From assembly GCA_016219375.1 (NCBI GenBank), contig JACRNC010000016.1, forward strand, positions 1 through 64,000: a stretch of DNA of 64,000 bases, read 5' to 3'. This DNA comes from Burkholderiales bacterium. GTDB taxonomy: Bacteria; Pseudomonadota; Gammaproteobacteria; Burkholderiales; Burkholderiaceae_C. This document shows positions 30,444-40,488 of this stretch, in pieces. The notes beneath the pieces are model-generated. The model saw only the letters and a list, made by a program, of their open reading frames with translations, was not told the origin of the DNA and searched no databases. Position numbers and translations under genes: made by a program. Positions within the stretch are counted from its first letter, which is position 1; every line of letters begins with the position of its first letter.

Positions 30444-31832
30444 TCAGTGGCCGGCCACCTTCATGCGCTCCACCAGCACCGAGCCGATGGTCTTGGTGCC
30501 CATGGTGTAGGCGTCTGCGCCCACGGCGACGATGTCCTTGAACATCTGGCGCAGGTTGCCGGCGATGGTGATCTCCTGCACCGGGTAGGCGATGCGGCCG
30601 TTCTCCACCCAGAAGCCGGCGGCGCCGCGCGAGTAGTCGCCGGTCACGTAGTTGACGCCCTGGCCGATCAGCTCGATCACGAACAGGCCCCGGCCCAGCT
30701 TGCGCAGCATGGCCTCCAGGTCGTCGCCGGGCTGGGTCAGACGGCTGGTGAATGTCAGGTTCTGCGAGCCGCCGGCATGGCCGGTGGTGCGCATGCCCAG
30801 CTTGCGCGCGGAGTAGCTGGAGAGGAAGTAGCCCTGCGTCACGCCGGCATCCACCACCGTGCGGGCCTGCGTGCGCACGCCCTCGTCGTCGAAGGGCGCG
30901 CTGCCCTTGGCCTTGGGGATGTGCGGGTCCTCGACGATGTCGATGTGATCGGGGAACACCTGCTGGCCCAGGCTGTCGAGCAGGAAGGTGGCGCGCCGGT
31001 ACAGCGCCCCGCCGCTGGTGGCCTGCACATAGGCACCGAAGAGGCCGGCGGCCAGGGTCGATTCGAACAGCACCGGCACCTCGCAGGTGGCGATCTTGCG
31101 CGACTTCAGGCGCGACAGCGCGCGCTCGGCGGCATAGCGGCCCACCGCCTCGGGCGAGGCCAGGTCGGCCGCATCCCGCATGGAGCTGTACCAGGCGTCG
31201 CGCTGCATGTCGTTGCCGCGGCCGGCGATCGGTGCCACCGAGATGGAGTGGCGCGAGCTGGCATAGCCGCCGCGAAAGCCGCGCGAGTTGCCCGAGTAGA
31301 AGTGCGACTGCTGGGCCGACACGCCCGCGCCTTCGGAGTTGGTGATGCGCCGGTCGGTGGACAGCGCAGCCTGCTCGCAGCGGCGGGCCAGCTCCGCGGC
31401 TTCTTCGGCGGTCACTGCCCAGGGGTGGAACAGATCCAGATCACGCGCGGCTTCCTTGGGCGTGGCCAAGTCCTGCTCGTCGGGCAGGCCAGCGGCTGGG
31501 TCCTCTGCGGTGTAGCGGGCGATGTCGTAGGCGGCGCGCACCGTGCGCTCCAGCGCTTCGCGCGAGAAGTCGCTGGTGCTGGCATTGCCGCGGCGCTGGC
31601 CGACGTAGACGGTGACGCCGATGGACTTGTCGCGGTTGCGCTCGACGTTCTCGATCTCGCCCAGGCGGGTGGACACCGACAGGCCCGCGCCTTCGGATAC
31701 CTCGGCCACCGCGTCGGTGGCGCCCACCTTCTTGGCCAGCTTGAGCGCGTCTTCCACCAGTTGCCGGAACTGGTCCTGGCTGTAGGCAAAGCCGGCATCG
31801 GCAGGGGCGGTCGGGCTGGAGGTTCGCGGCAT
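30444..31832 (-). CDS. pmbA: Metalloprotease-related PmbA/TldE
   Basis: GYFLSSYSARKLGMRTTGHAGGSQNL; YVTGDYSRGAAGFWVENGRIAYPVQEITIAGNL. Confidence 0.95.
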   Translation of the reverse strand: MPRTSSPTAPADAGFAYSQDQFRQLVEDALKLAKKVGATDAVAEVSEGAGLSVSTRLGEIENVERNRDKSIGVTVYVGQRRGNASTSDFSREALERTVRAAYDIARYTAEDPAAGLPDEQDLATPKEAARDLDLFHPWAVTAEEAAELARRCEQAALSTDRRITNSEGAGVSAQQSHFYSGNSRGFRGGYASSRHSISVAPIAGRGNDMQRDAWYSSMRDAADLASPEAVGRYAAERALSRLKSRKIATCEVPVLFESTLAAGLFGAYVQATSGGALYRRATFLLDSLGQQVFPDHIDIVEDPHIPKAKGSAPFDDEGVRTQARTVVDAGVTQGYFLSSYSARKLGMRTTGHAGGSQNLTFTSRLTQPGDDLEAMLRKLGRGLFVIELIGQGVNYVTGDYSRGAAGFWVENGRIAYPVQEITIAGNLRQMFKDIVAVGADAYTMGTKTIGSVLVERMKVAGH

Positions 31833-31924
31833 GGGCGGCTCGGTGGGGTGCGGGCGACAAGGGAGAGGGCAGACCGGTGGCGCAAGGGCTCACCAGAAAG
31901 GGCGAACGTATGATAGCCAGCGCC

Positions 31925-31950
31925 TTTTCTCCATCTGTTTTCTCCATCTG
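31925..31950. repeat. Perfect 13-bp tandem duplication TTTTCTCCATCTG x2
   Basis: ttttctccatctg|ttttctccatctg read directly. Confidence 0.95.
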
Positions 31951-32124
31951 GCTGGCCTGCTGTCCGCGGGGTCTGCCGCGCGGTGCTCGGGCTCGCGTGC
32001 GTGCCGCTGGCTGCGGCTTTCGGCGGCCGGCGCTGCATCGACCCACCGGCTTCCTTCGCCCGCGCTTCCCGGCGCTTCACTCACCGGCGCATCACTGCGC
32101 CCCTCCTGTCCCGCAAGCTCCCGC

Positions 32125-32688
32125 ATGTCCGATCCCGACCATCTCCTGCCCGATGACGCGCTGCCGGCCGAGCGCCCCAGCAAGACCCAGCGCAAGAAGG
32201 CCATGCACGACCTGCAGGACCTGGGCGAGGAGCTGGTCAAGCTGCCGCAGGACCATCTGGATGGCCTGGAGCTGTCCGACAGCCTGCGATCGGCGCTGGA
32301 TGAGTGGCGGCGCACGCGCTCGCACGAGGGCCGGCGCCGGCAGATGCAGTACATCGGCAAGCTCATGCGCAACGCGGACGTGGAGCCCTTGCGCGAAGCC
32401 GTGGCCGCGTTCAAGCTGGGCGGTGCGCGCGACGCGCTGGCCCTGCATCAGGCCGAACGTTGGCGTGCCGAGCTGATGGCCGACGATGAGGCCCTGACCC
32501 GCTGGGTGCAGGATCACCCCGACTCCGACGTGCAGCAGCTGCGCGCCTTGATCCGCGCCGCGCGCAAGGATGCCGCTGCTGCGCCCGAGCAGCGCAGCGG
32601 CCGCGGCTTTCGCGAGCTGTTCCAGTTCATCAAGAAGGGCCTGCAGCAGGCGGGCGACAGCGGGGAGGGCGGTGATGACTCAGCATGA
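32125..32688 (+). CDS. yjgA: Ribosome-associated protein YjgA (DUF615)
   Basis: SKTQRKKAMHDLQDLGEELVKLPQDHLDGLELSDSLRSAL. Confidence 0.93.
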   Translation: MSDPDHLLPDDALPAERPSKTQRKKAMHDLQDLGEELVKLPQDHLDGLELSDSLRSALDEWRRTRSHEGRRRQMQYIGKLMRNADVEPLREAVAAFKLGGARDALALHQAERWRAELMADDEALTRWVQDHPDSDVQQLRALIRAARKDAAAAPEQRSGRGFRELFQFIKKGLQQAGDSGEGGDDSA

Positions 32689-33304
32689 TCCCGTGCGCAT
32701 CGGCGTGGTCTCGATCAGCGACCGCGCCAGCAGCGGCGTCTACGAAGACCGCGGCATCCCGGCGCTGCAGGACTGGCTGGGCCGCGCGCTGCTCAACCCG
32801 GTTGACTGGGTGACCGAGCTGATCCCCGACGAGCGGCCGGTCATCGCCGCCACGCTGCGCCGGCTGGTGGACGAGGCCGGTTGCGACCTCGTGCTGACCA
32901 CCGGCGGCACCGGCCCCGCGCCGCGCGACGTGACGCCCGAGGCCACCCGCGACGTGGCCGACCGCGAGCTGCCCGGCTTCGGCGAGCAGATGCGCCAGAT
33001 CAGCCTGCGCTTCGTGCCCACGGCCATCCTGTCGCGCCAGACGGCCGTGGCGCGCGGCCGCGCGCTCATCCTCAACCTGCCCGGCCAGCCCAAGTCGATC
33101 GCCGAGACGCTGGAGGGCTTGCGGGATGCCGACGGCCGCGTGCAGGTGCCGGGCATCTTCGCTGCCGTGCCCTATTGCATCGACCTGATCGGCGGGCCGT
33201 ACATCGAGACCCGGCCCGAGGTCTGCGCCGCCTTCCGCCCGAAGTCCGCGCAGCGCCCGCCGCGCCAGGCGGCAGCGTCCGCCGCGTCGCAGGGGCGGGC
33301 GTGA
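32675..33304 (+). CDS. mogA: Molybdopterin adenylyltransferase
   Basis: IGVVSISDRASSGVYEDRGIPAL; LTTGGTGPAPRDVTPEAT; LPGQPKSI. Confidence 0.94.
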   Translation: MTQHDPVRIGVVSISDRASSGVYEDRGIPALQDWLGRALLNPVDWVTELIPDERPVIAATLRRLVDEAGCDLVLTTGGTGPAPRDVTPEATRDVADRELPGFGEQMRQISLRFVPTAILSRQTAVARGRALILNLPGQPKSIAETLEGLRDADGRVQVPGIFAAVPYCIDLIGGPYIETRPEVCAAFRPKSAQRPPRQAAASAASQGRA

Positions 33305-35460
33305 GCCGCGCGCGGCCGTGGGCCCCGGTGCGGGCGCAAGGGGGGCGGCCGGGCGGGATGCACGGGCGCACCGCAGCCGGCATCGGCCGCTGCGCCGGGC
33401 TGGCCGCGGCCTGCGTCGCCTTGTGGGCGGCAGGCACGTCCGCGTGTGCAGCCGACACCGTGCCGCTGGTCGTGCGCCCCGGCGACACGCTGGAGGGCCT
33501 GTCGCGCGAGTTGCTGCTGCAGCCGGGCGCCTGGCGCCGGCTGGCCAGCCTCAACGGCCTGCAGCAGCCGGATGTCCTGCACCCCGGCCAAGTGCTGCGC
33601 CTGCCCACCAGCCTGCTGCGCCAGCAGCCGGTGCCCGCCACGGTGTTGGCCGTCACCGGCGACGTGACGCTGTGGCTGCCGGCCCAGCCGTCGCGGCATG
33701 GCGGGGATGCGGGCCTGCGCGCTGGTGAGCGGGTCGGTGGGCGCCCCATTCAATCGGGTCAGCAGTCGGGTCAGCAGCCCCGTGAGCAGGCCAGGGCCGC
33801 GGACCGGCCGGCCGGCATGCGCCGGGCCCCGGGGCGCAGGGGAGGTGCGCAGGATGCAGCCGTCAAGAAGATCGACCCGCGTGCCGCGGACGAGGCCGTC
33901 GCCGCAGACGCTCCCGCTGCCGGCCTGCGCGCCACCGTCGCGCCGCTGCAGGTGCTGGCCGCAGGCCAGACGGTGCCCGAAGGCGCGTACATCAGCATCG
34001 GCCCGCGCGGCTCGGCGGTGCTGCGGCTGACCGATGGCTCGCGCGTCAAGCTGCTGCCCGACAGCGTCGCCTCGCTGGCCGCCAGCCGCGTGGCCGGCGC
34101 GCGGGCGGCGGCGGCGGCCAGCCCGGTGTCGGCGGTCTCCAGCGGTGAGTTGGTCAATGCGTCGATGGGTGCATCCGTTGCCGCGCAGGACGGCTGGTTC
34201 GTCGGCACCATGCGGCTGCTGCGCGGCTCGATGGAGGTGCTGGCATCCAAGGCCCTGCGCGCCAAGCCGCTGGAGGTGCAGACCCCCACCACCGTGCTCG
34301 GCGTGCGCGGCACGCATTACCGCGTCCATCTGGCCGAGCTGCGCGCCGGCGCACAGGCCGGGGCTCCCCAGGCCGCCATGCGCCGCCCGGGCGCCGGCTG
34401 GCTCACGATCACCGAAGTGCTCGAAGGCCGGGTGGCTGCCGGCGCGGCCACGGTGCTGTCCGCCGGCCAGGGCGCCCGCGTGGGTGCTGAGGGCCGGCCT
34501 GCTGTCAGCCCGCTGCCGCCGGCGCCCGACCTGTCCGCGCTGCCGGCGCGCTTCGAGCGCCCGCTGGTCGCCTGGCCGGCGCCGGCCGATGCGGCGGTGC
34601 GCGTGCAGGTGGCCGGCGACGCGGGCTTCGACGCCATCGTGCTCGATCAGCAGGTGGCGGCCGGCGCGCCGGTGCGCATCGACGGTCTGGCAGACGGCAT
34701 CTGGCATGTGCGCATGCGCCACATCAGCGCCGCCGGCCTGGCCGGCACGGATGCGGTGGGCCGCTTTGAGCTGGACGCCCGCCCGGAGCCGCCGCCCACG
34801 GTGGCCCCACGCCCAGCCAGCAAGCACCCAGTGGGTGCGGTGGGTTTCGCATGGGCCGAGGCGCTGGGCGCGGACGCTTATGCGCTGGAGATCGCCCGTG
34901 ATGCGGCCTTCACCCAGCGCGTGGCTCTGGTCGATGCCATCCAGCGCGGCGGCCACGTCATCGACCTTCCCGAGCCCGGCCGCTACCACTGGCGGGTGCG
35001 CGCCATCGGCCCACAGGACGACCGCGGCCCCTGGGGTGATGCGCAGGTGCTCGACGTGCGGCCCGATCCGCTGCCGCCCCAGGCCCGGCACGACAAGGAT
35101 GGCAGCCTGGTGCTGACCTGGGGCAGGCTGCCCGGCAGCGAGGAGGCGCCGGCCGGGTCGGCCAGCCCGCCGTCCGGCGAGCCGCAGGCTCGCTGGCAGG
35201 CCGAGCTGGCCAGCGACGAGGCCTTCCAGCAGCTGATTGCCCGAGTCGAGCTGGACGAGCCGCAGTGGCGCCTGCCGCCGCCCCGCTGGGGCCGGGCCGT
35301 GGCCCCGGGCGTGGCCGCCGAGGGCCTGGCCTATTTCCGCTACCGCACCATCGAGCCCGACGGCTACGTCAGCCGCCCCAGCCAGACGGTGCGCGTGAGC
35401 CTGCCGCGCGACCCGGTCGCACCCTGGCTGCTGCTCACGCCGCTGCTGTTCGGGCTGTGA
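33301..35460 (+). CDS. LysM plus FecR-domain envelope protein with FnIII-like repeats
   Basis: VVRPGDTLEGLSRELLLQPGAWRRLASLNGLQQPDVLHPGQVLRLP (LysM); FVGTMRLLRGSMEVLASKALRAKPLEVQTPTTVLGVRGTHYRV (FecR). Confidence 0.87.
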   Translation: MSRARPWAPVRAQGGRPGGMHGRTAAGIGRCAGLAAACVALWAAGTSACAADTVPLVVRPGDTLEGLSRELLLQPGAWRRLASLNGLQQPDVLHPGQVLRLPTSLLRQQPVPATVLAVTGDVTLWLPAQPSRHGGDAGLRAGERVGGRPIQSGQQSGQQPREQARAADRPAGMRRAPGRRGGAQDAAVKKIDPRAADEAVAADAPAAGLRATVAPLQVLAAGQTVPEGAYISIGPRGSAVLRLTDGSRVKLLPDSVASLAASRVAGARAAAAASPVSAVSSGELVNASMGASVAAQDGWFVGTMRLLRGSMEVLASKALRAKPLEVQTPTTVLGVRGTHYRVHLAELRAGAQAGAPQAAMRRPGAGWLTITEVLEGRVAAGAATVLSAGQGARVGAEGRPAVSPLPPAPDLSALPARFERPLVAWPAPADAAVRVQVAGDAGFDAIVLDQQVAAGAPVRIDGLADGIWHVRMRHISAAGLAGTDAVGRFELDARPEPPPTVAPRPASKHPVGAVGFAWAEALGADAYALEIARDAAFTQRVALVDAIQRGGHVIDLPEPGRYHWRVRAIGPQDDRGPWGDAQVLDVRPDPLPPQARHDKDGSLVLTWGRLPGSEEAPAGSASPPSGEPQARWQAELASDEAFQQLIARVELDEPQWRLPPPRWGRAVAPGVAAEGLAYFRYRTIEPDGYVSRPSQTVRVSLPRDPVAPWLLLTPLLFGL

Positions 35461-35588
35461 CGGGCCGGTGATTGCTCACCGCCCGGGCTGCGGCCGCAGT
35501 CGATCCCGGTTGGCCCAGTGAGCCCGGTCGATCCCAGTCTGCCCCCGTCAGCCGCGTCGCGCGTCGGCCCGCCTCCCGATCCGGCCGC

Positions 35589-36386
35589 CTACTTCACCAG
35601 CCGGTTCAGCCCCTCGGCATCGAAACCCTCGGTGGTCTGCGCATCCTGCGGCAGGCAGGTGCGTCCGCCTTCGCTGGTCGCCTCGCGCGCCAGCTTTTCG
35701 ATCGCCTGCCACAGCAGCGTGATCTGGTGCTCGTGCCCGGCCGCGTTGTCGATCAGCCCGCGCAGCGCCATCGACACCGGGTCGTCGCCTTGCGTGGCGC
35801 CATAGGCCGAGAAGCCCATGCGCTCGGCCGCCTTCTCGCGCTGCGCGGCCTGCTCGTCCTGCCGCGGGTCGGCCTTGAGGATGCGCGCCGGGTTGCCCAC
35901 CGCTGTGGCGCCGGCAGGCACCGGCTTGACGACGACGGCGTTGGAGCCGATGCGTGCGCCGTCGCCCACCGTGAAGCCGCCCAGCACCTGCGAATTGGCG
36001 CCGACGATCACACCCTTGCCCAGCGTGGGGTGCCGCTTGGCCCCTCGCGTCAGCGACGTGCCGCCCAGCGTCACGCCCTGGTAGATCGTGCAGTCGTCGC
36101 CCACCTCGGCCGTCTCGCCGATGACGACGCCCATGCCGTGGTCGATGAACACCCGCCGGCCGATGGTGGCCCCGGGGTGGATCTCGATGCCCGTGAAGAA
36201 GCGCGCCAGCTGCGAGACGAAGCGGCCCAGCCAGCGCAGATCGCGCACCCAGCATGCATGGGCCAGCCGGTGCATCGCCAGCGCGTGCAGCCCGGGGTAG
36301 CAGGTCAGCACCTCCCATGCGGTGCGCGCAGCGGGGTCGCGCTCCAGGATGCAGGCGATGTCTTCGCGCAGGCGCTGGAAGGGCAT
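35589..36386 (-). CDS. cysE: Serine O-acetyltransferase
   Basis: [44 protein letters not shown]. Confidence 0.95.
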   Translation of the reverse strand: MPFQRLREDIACILERDPAARTAWEVLTCYPGLHALAMHRLAHACWVRDLRWLGRFVSQLARFFTGIEIHPGATIGRRVFIDHGMGVVIGETAEVGDDCTIYQGVTLGGTSLTRGAKRHPTLGKGVIVGANSQVLGGFTVGDGARIGSNAVVVKPVPAGATAVGNPARILKADPRQDEQAAQREKAAERMGFSAYGATQGDDPVSMALRGLIDNAAGHEHQITLLWQAIEKLAREATSEGGRTCLPQDAQTTEGFDAEGLNRLVK

Positions 36387-36527
36387 GGATACAGAGGCTT
36401 CTTGCGGCAAGGGGAGGGCAGTTTAGCGGTGGGCCCTCCCGCATGCCGGGCACCAAGGACCATCGCCTAAACTGCACGGTTTCTTTCCCGCCCCCTTTTC
36501 CCGCCCCTTTTTCCGAGCGCGAACACC

Positions 36528-37064
36528 ATGAGCCTGCTCAACGTCACCCCCGGCGCCAAGGCGCCCGACCAGTTCAACGTCGTCATCGAGATCCCGGCCG
36601 CGGCCGACCCGGTCAAGTACGAGGTCGACAAGGAGACCGGCGCGGTGTTCGTCGATCGCTTCATGAGTACGGCCATGCACTACCCGTGCAACTACGGCTA
36701 TGTGCCGCAGACGCTGTCCGACGACGGCGACCCGGTGGACGTGCTGGTGGTCACGCCCTTCCCGCTGCCGCCCGGCGTGGTCATCCCCTGCCGCGCCCTG
36801 GCCGTGCTGAAGATGGAAGACGAAGCCGGCGGCGACGCCAAGCTGCTGGCCGTCCCCACCGAGAAGATCTGCCCGATGTACGCCGGCATCCAGAAGGTCG
36901 AGGACCTGCCGCCGCTGCTGCTCAAGCAGATCCAGCACTTCTTCGAGCACTACAAGGACCTGGAGCCCGGCAAGTGGGTCAAGGTCACCGGCTGGGACGG
37001 CGTCGAAGCCGCTCGCAAGGAAGTGGCCGACGGCATCGCCAACTACCGCGAGACCCAGGCTTGA
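36528..37064 (+). CDS. ppa: Inorganic pyrophosphatase
   Basis: [38 protein letters not shown]. Confidence 0.96.
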   Translation: MSLLNVTPGAKAPDQFNVVIEIPAAADPVKYEVDKETGAVFVDRFMSTAMHYPCNYGYVPQTLSDDGDPVDVLVVTPFPLPPGVVIPCRALAVLKMEDEAGGDAKLLAVPTEKICPMYAGIQKVEDLPPLLLKQIQHFFEHYKDLEPGKWVKVTGWDGVEAARKEVADGIANYRETQA

Positions 37065-37113
37065 TCCCCGGCGCGCTCGTCGTGCGGCCCTGACCGGCGC
37101 CGCCTTCATGCAA

Positions 37114-37139
37114 AAACGGCCACCGCGAGGTGGCCGTTT
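37114..37139 (+). terminator. Intrinsic terminator-like hairpin
   Basis: aaacggccacc-gcga-ggtggccgttt, 11-bp perfect stem. Confidence 0.8.
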
Positions 37140-37169
37140 GCGTTGCGGGGTGTGCGTCCGGTGCGCGGG

Positions 37170-38474
37170 TCAGGCCGTGGCCTTGATGGCCTCGCCGAGG
37201 ATGCCCACCAGCCGGTCGATGTGCTGGCGCTCGATGATCAGCGGCGGCGACAGCGCGATGTTGTCGCCCGCAGCCCGCACCAGTGCGCCGCGGTCCCAGC
37301 AGCCCTGGAAGACGGCAAAACCGCGCTTGCCCGGCCCGGCAGCCGAAGGCGCGAACTCGATGGCGCCCACCAGCCCGGTGTTGCGGATGTCGATCACGCC
37401 GGGCAGGCCCTTGAGGCTGTGCAGCGCTTCTTCCCAATAGGGCGCCACCTCGGCCGCGCGGGTCAGCAGGCCTTCCTTGGCATAGACGTCCAGCGTCGCC
37501 AGCCCGGCCGCGCAGGCCAGCGGATGGGCCGAATAGGTGTAGCCGTGGAACAGCTCCACGCCATCCGGCCCGTTCATGAAGGCCTGGTGGATGGCCTCGC
37601 TCGCCAGCACCGCGCCCATCGGCACGCCGCCGTTGGTGATGCCCTTGGCCACCGTCATCAGGTCGGGCGTGACGCCGTAATGCTGGGCCGCGAACGGCGT
37701 GCCCAGGCGGCCGAAGCCGGTGATGACCTCATCGAAGATCAGCAGGATGCCGTGCTTGCTGCAGATCTCGCGCAGTCGCTGCAGATAGCCCTTGGGCGGC
37801 AGCAGCACGCCGGTGGAGCCGGCCATCGGCTCGACGATCACCGCGGCAATGGTCGATGCATCGTGCAGCGCCACCAGCCGCTCCAGCTCGTCGGCCAGCT
37901 CCGCGCCGTGCTCCGGCTGGCCGCGGGTGAAGGCATTGCGGCTCAGATCGTGCGTGTGGCGCAGGTGGTCCACGCCGGCCACCAGCGCGCCGAAGACCTT
38001 GCGGTTGGCCACCATGCCGCCCACGGCCGTGCCGCCGAAGTTCACGCCGTGGTAGCCGCGCTCGCGGCCGATCAGCCGCACGCGCGAGCCCTCGCCGCGG
38101 GCGCGGTGGTATGCGATCGCGATCTTCAGCGCCGTTTCCACCGACTCGGAGCCCGAGTTGGTAAAGAACACATGGTCCAGCCCGTCCGGAGCCAGGTCCA
38201 CCACCCGCCGCGCCAGCTCGAAGGCCTTGGGGTGGCCGATCTGGAAGGGCGGGGCATAGTCCATCTCCGCCGCTTGCTGCGCGATGGCCGCCACGATCTC
38301 CGGCCGGCCGTGGCCGGCATTCACGCACCACAGGCCGGCGGTGCCGTCCACCAGCTCGCGGCCGTCGGCCGTCCAGTACGACATGCCGCTGGCGCGCGCC
38401 AGCATGCGGGGCGCCTGCCGGAATTGCCGGTTGGCGGTGAAGGGCATCCAGTAGGCATCGAGTTCGCCGGCCAT
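37170..38474 (-). CDS. Class III aminotransferase (omega-amino acid:pyruvate type)
   Basis: YWMPFTANRQFRQAPRML; LLIFDEVITGFGRLGTPFAAQHYGVTPDLMTVAKGITNG. Confidence 0.92.
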   Translation of the reverse strand: MAGELDAYWMPFTANRQFRQAPRMLARASGMSYWTADGRELVDGTAGLWCVNAGHGRPEIVAAIAQQAAEMDYAPPFQIGHPKAFELARRVVDLAPDGLDHVFFTNSGSESVETALKIAIAYHRARGEGSRVRLIGRERGYHGVNFGGTAVGGMVANRKVFGALVAGVDHLRHTHDLSRNAFTRGQPEHGAELADELERLVALHDASTIAAVIVEPMAGSTGVLLPPKGYLQRLREICSKHGILLIFDEVITGFGRLGTPFAAQHYGVTPDLMTVAKGITNGGVPMGAVLASEAIHQAFMNGPDGVELFHGYTYSAHPLACAAGLATLDVYAKEGLLTRAAEVAPYWEEALHSLKGLPGVIDIRNTGLVGAIEFAPSAAGPGKRGFAVFQGCWDRGALVRAAGDNIALSPPLIIERQHIDRLVGILGEAIKATA

Positions 38475-38665
38475 GTGCTGTCTCCTGTGGTGTGTGGTGC
38501 GCGGGCTGTCGCCGCCGCAACGGCGCAGGGTACTGCACATCGCCGGTGCGTCGCCAGACTGGGCGCGCGGTGCCTCGTCAATTGTGGCCAGCCAGCTTGT
38601 CGATGCGATGATGGAAGGCTTGCGACACCCCCGCTCCCACAGCCGATCGGTCGTGACGAAGGGCC

Positions 38666-38691
38666 AAGTCTTGTATAAGATATAAGTCTTG
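38666..38691. promoter_or_regulatory. Candidate operator: AAGTCTTG direct repeats 18 bp apart enclosing near-palindrome TCTTGTATAAGA
   Basis: AAGTCTTGTATAAGATATAAGTCTTG, AT-rich, in the 310-bp gap upstream of aceA. Confidence 0.5.
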
Positions 38692-38784
38692 CGCCACCCG
38701 GGGGGCACCCCTGCCACCCTGTCTCGGGCCTGCCGCTGAACCGACCAACGTTCCTTGCCTTCCCATCGTCAACCGGAGATCGTC

Positions 38785-40101
38785 ATGACGAACCTCACCC
38801 GTGAACAGCAGATCGCTGCCCTGGAAAAAGACTGGGCTGAAAACCCCCGCTGGAAGCTTGTCAAGCGCGGCTATTCCGCTGCCGACGTCGTGCGCCTGCG
38901 CGGCAGCCTGCAGCCCGAGTACACGCTGGCCAAGCGCGGTGCCGAGAAGCTGTGGGAGAAGGTGAACGGCGGCGCCAAGAAGGGCTACGTCAACGCCTTC
39001 GGCGCCATCACCGCCGGCCAAGCCATGCAGCAGGCCAAGGCTGGCCTGGAAGCCGTGTACCTGTCGGGCTGGCAGGTCGCCGCCGACGGCAACACCTCCG
39101 AGACCATGTACCCCGACCAGTCGCTGTACGCGTACGACTCGGTGCCCACGATGGTCCGCCGCATCAACAACACCTTCAAGCGTGCCGACGAGATCCAGTG
39201 GTCCCGCGGCATCGGCCCCGGCGACGAAGGCTTCATCGACTACTTCCTGCCCATCGTGGCTGACGCTGAAGCCGGCTTCGGCGGCGTGCTCAACGCCTTC
39301 GAGCTGATGAAGAACATGATCGCCGCGGGTGCCGCCGGCGTTCACTTCGAAGACCAGCTGGCTGCCGTCAAGAAATGCGGCCACATGGGCGGCAAGGTGC
39401 TCGTCCCCACGCAAGAAGCCATCGAGAAGCTGATCGCTGCCCGCTTCGCCGCCGACGTGATGGGCGTGCCCACCATCGTTCTGGCCCGCACCGACGCCGA
39501 GGCCGCCAACCTGCTGACGTCCGACCACGACGCCAACGACAAGCCCTTCCTGACCGGCGAGCGCACGCAAGAAGGCTTCTACCGCGTCAAGAACGGCCTG
39601 GAGCAGGCCATCAGCCGCGGCGTCGCCTACGCCCCCTATGCCGACCTGGTGTGGTGCGAAACCGGCACGCCGGACCTGGGCTTCGCCCGTGAGTTCGCGC
39701 AGGCCGTGCATGCCAAGTGCCCGGGCAAGCTGCTGTCCTACAACTGCTCGCCGTCCTTCAACTGGAAGAAGAACCTGGACGACAAGACCATCGCCAAGTT
39801 CCAGGACGAGCTCTCCGCGCTGGGCTACAAGTACCAGTTCATCACCCTGGCTGGCATCCACATCAACTGGTACAACACGTTCCAGTTCGCCCACGCCTAC
39901 GCCCGCGGCGAAGGCATGAAGCACTACACCGAGATGGTGCAGGAGCCCGAGTTCGCCGCGCGCGAAAAGGGCTACACCTTCGTGTCCCACCAGCAGGAAG
40001 TGGGTGCGGGCTACTTCGACGACGTGACCACCGTCATCCAAGGCGGTTCCTCGTCGGTGAAGGCCCTGACCGGCTCGACCGAAGAAGAGCAGTTCCACTG
40101 A
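38785..40101 (+). CDS. aceA: Isocitrate lyase
   Basis: [41 protein letters not shown]-type region. Confidence 0.97.
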   Translation: MTNLTREQQIAALEKDWAENPRWKLVKRGYSAADVVRLRGSLQPEYTLAKRGAEKLWEKVNGGAKKGYVNAFGAITAGQAMQQAKAGLEAVYLSGWQVAADGNTSETMYPDQSLYAYDSVPTMVRRINNTFKRADEIQWSRGIGPGDEGFIDYFLPIVADAEAGFGGVLNAFELMKNMIAAGAAGVHFEDQLAAVKKCGHMGGKVLVPTQEAIEKLIAARFAADVMGVPTIVLARTDAEAANLLTSDHDANDKPFLTGERTQEGFYRVKNGLEQAISRGVAYAPYADLVWCETGTPDLGFAREFAQAVHAKCPGKLLSYNCSPSFNWKKNLDDKTIAKFQDELSALGYKYQFITLAGIHINWYNTFQFAHAYARGEGMKHYTEMVQEPEFAAREKGYTFVSHQQEVGAGYFDDVTTVIQGGSSSVKALTGSTEEEQFH

Positions 40102-40187
40102 TCTGAATCCCCAACCGAGCCGGTGGCCCGAGCGACCCCTCGGGCCTGATTCCGACTCACGCGGCCTGCCTTACCTGTGCAGGCCCC

Positions 40188-40217
40188 AACCGGCCGCCAC
40201 GAGCGGCCGGTTTTTTT
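40188..40217 (+). terminator. Intrinsic terminator of aceA
   Basis: aaccggccgc-cacga-gcggccggtt then TTTTT. Confidence 0.93.
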
Positions 40218-40292
40218 GGTGATTCGGCAAGAGCCGCGTTTTCATCGCCTGGCGGGCCGGAGATGCAGGGGCGGCGCTTTGCGAGCCGTCGC

Positions 40293-40298
40293 TACAAT
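40293..40298 (+). promoter_or_regulatory. Candidate -10 element TACAAT for the thrS leader transcript (no good -35 seen)
   Basis: gctacaatgg context; -35 at normal spacing is not consensus. Confidence 0.35.
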
Positions 40299-40318
40299 GG
40301 CGGACTGACGCGCCCGGC

Positions 40319-40381
40319 ATGCGGCGCACATCACGGATCGCAACATTGATCACAAGGACGAGAAAGGCAAGCTGGTTATGA
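40319..40381 (+). other. Candidate upstream leader ORF, 20 codons, 4 Thr: MRRTSRIATLITRTRKASWL
   Basis: Direct translation; TGA stop overlaps the next ATG as ATGA. Confidence 0.4.
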
Positions 40382-40419
40382 CACCGCGAACTCGCACCGC
40401 CACCTTCACCGAGGTCTAG
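40378..40419 (+). other. Candidate Thr-rich leader peptide, 13 codons, 5 Thr: MTPRTRTATFTEV
   Basis: ATG ACA CCG CGA ACT CGC ACC GCC ACC TTC ACC GAG GTC TAG; AAAGG about 10 nt upstream. Confidence 0.65.
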
Positions 40420-40427
40420 TCGGGGCA

Positions 40428-40488
40428 GCCGCGCGTCCATCCTCTCGTTCATGCATGAAGAAAGCGCGGCCCTTGCCGCGCTTTTTTG
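40428..40488 (+). promoter_or_regulatory. Candidate attenuator: antiterminator arm GCCGCGC (40428-40434) and terminator AAAGCGCGGC-CCTT-GCCGCGCTTT plus T tract (40461-40488)
   Basis: Perfect 10-bp terminator stem 46 nt before the thrS ATG; upstream segment identical to the terminator 3' arm. Confidence 0.7.
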
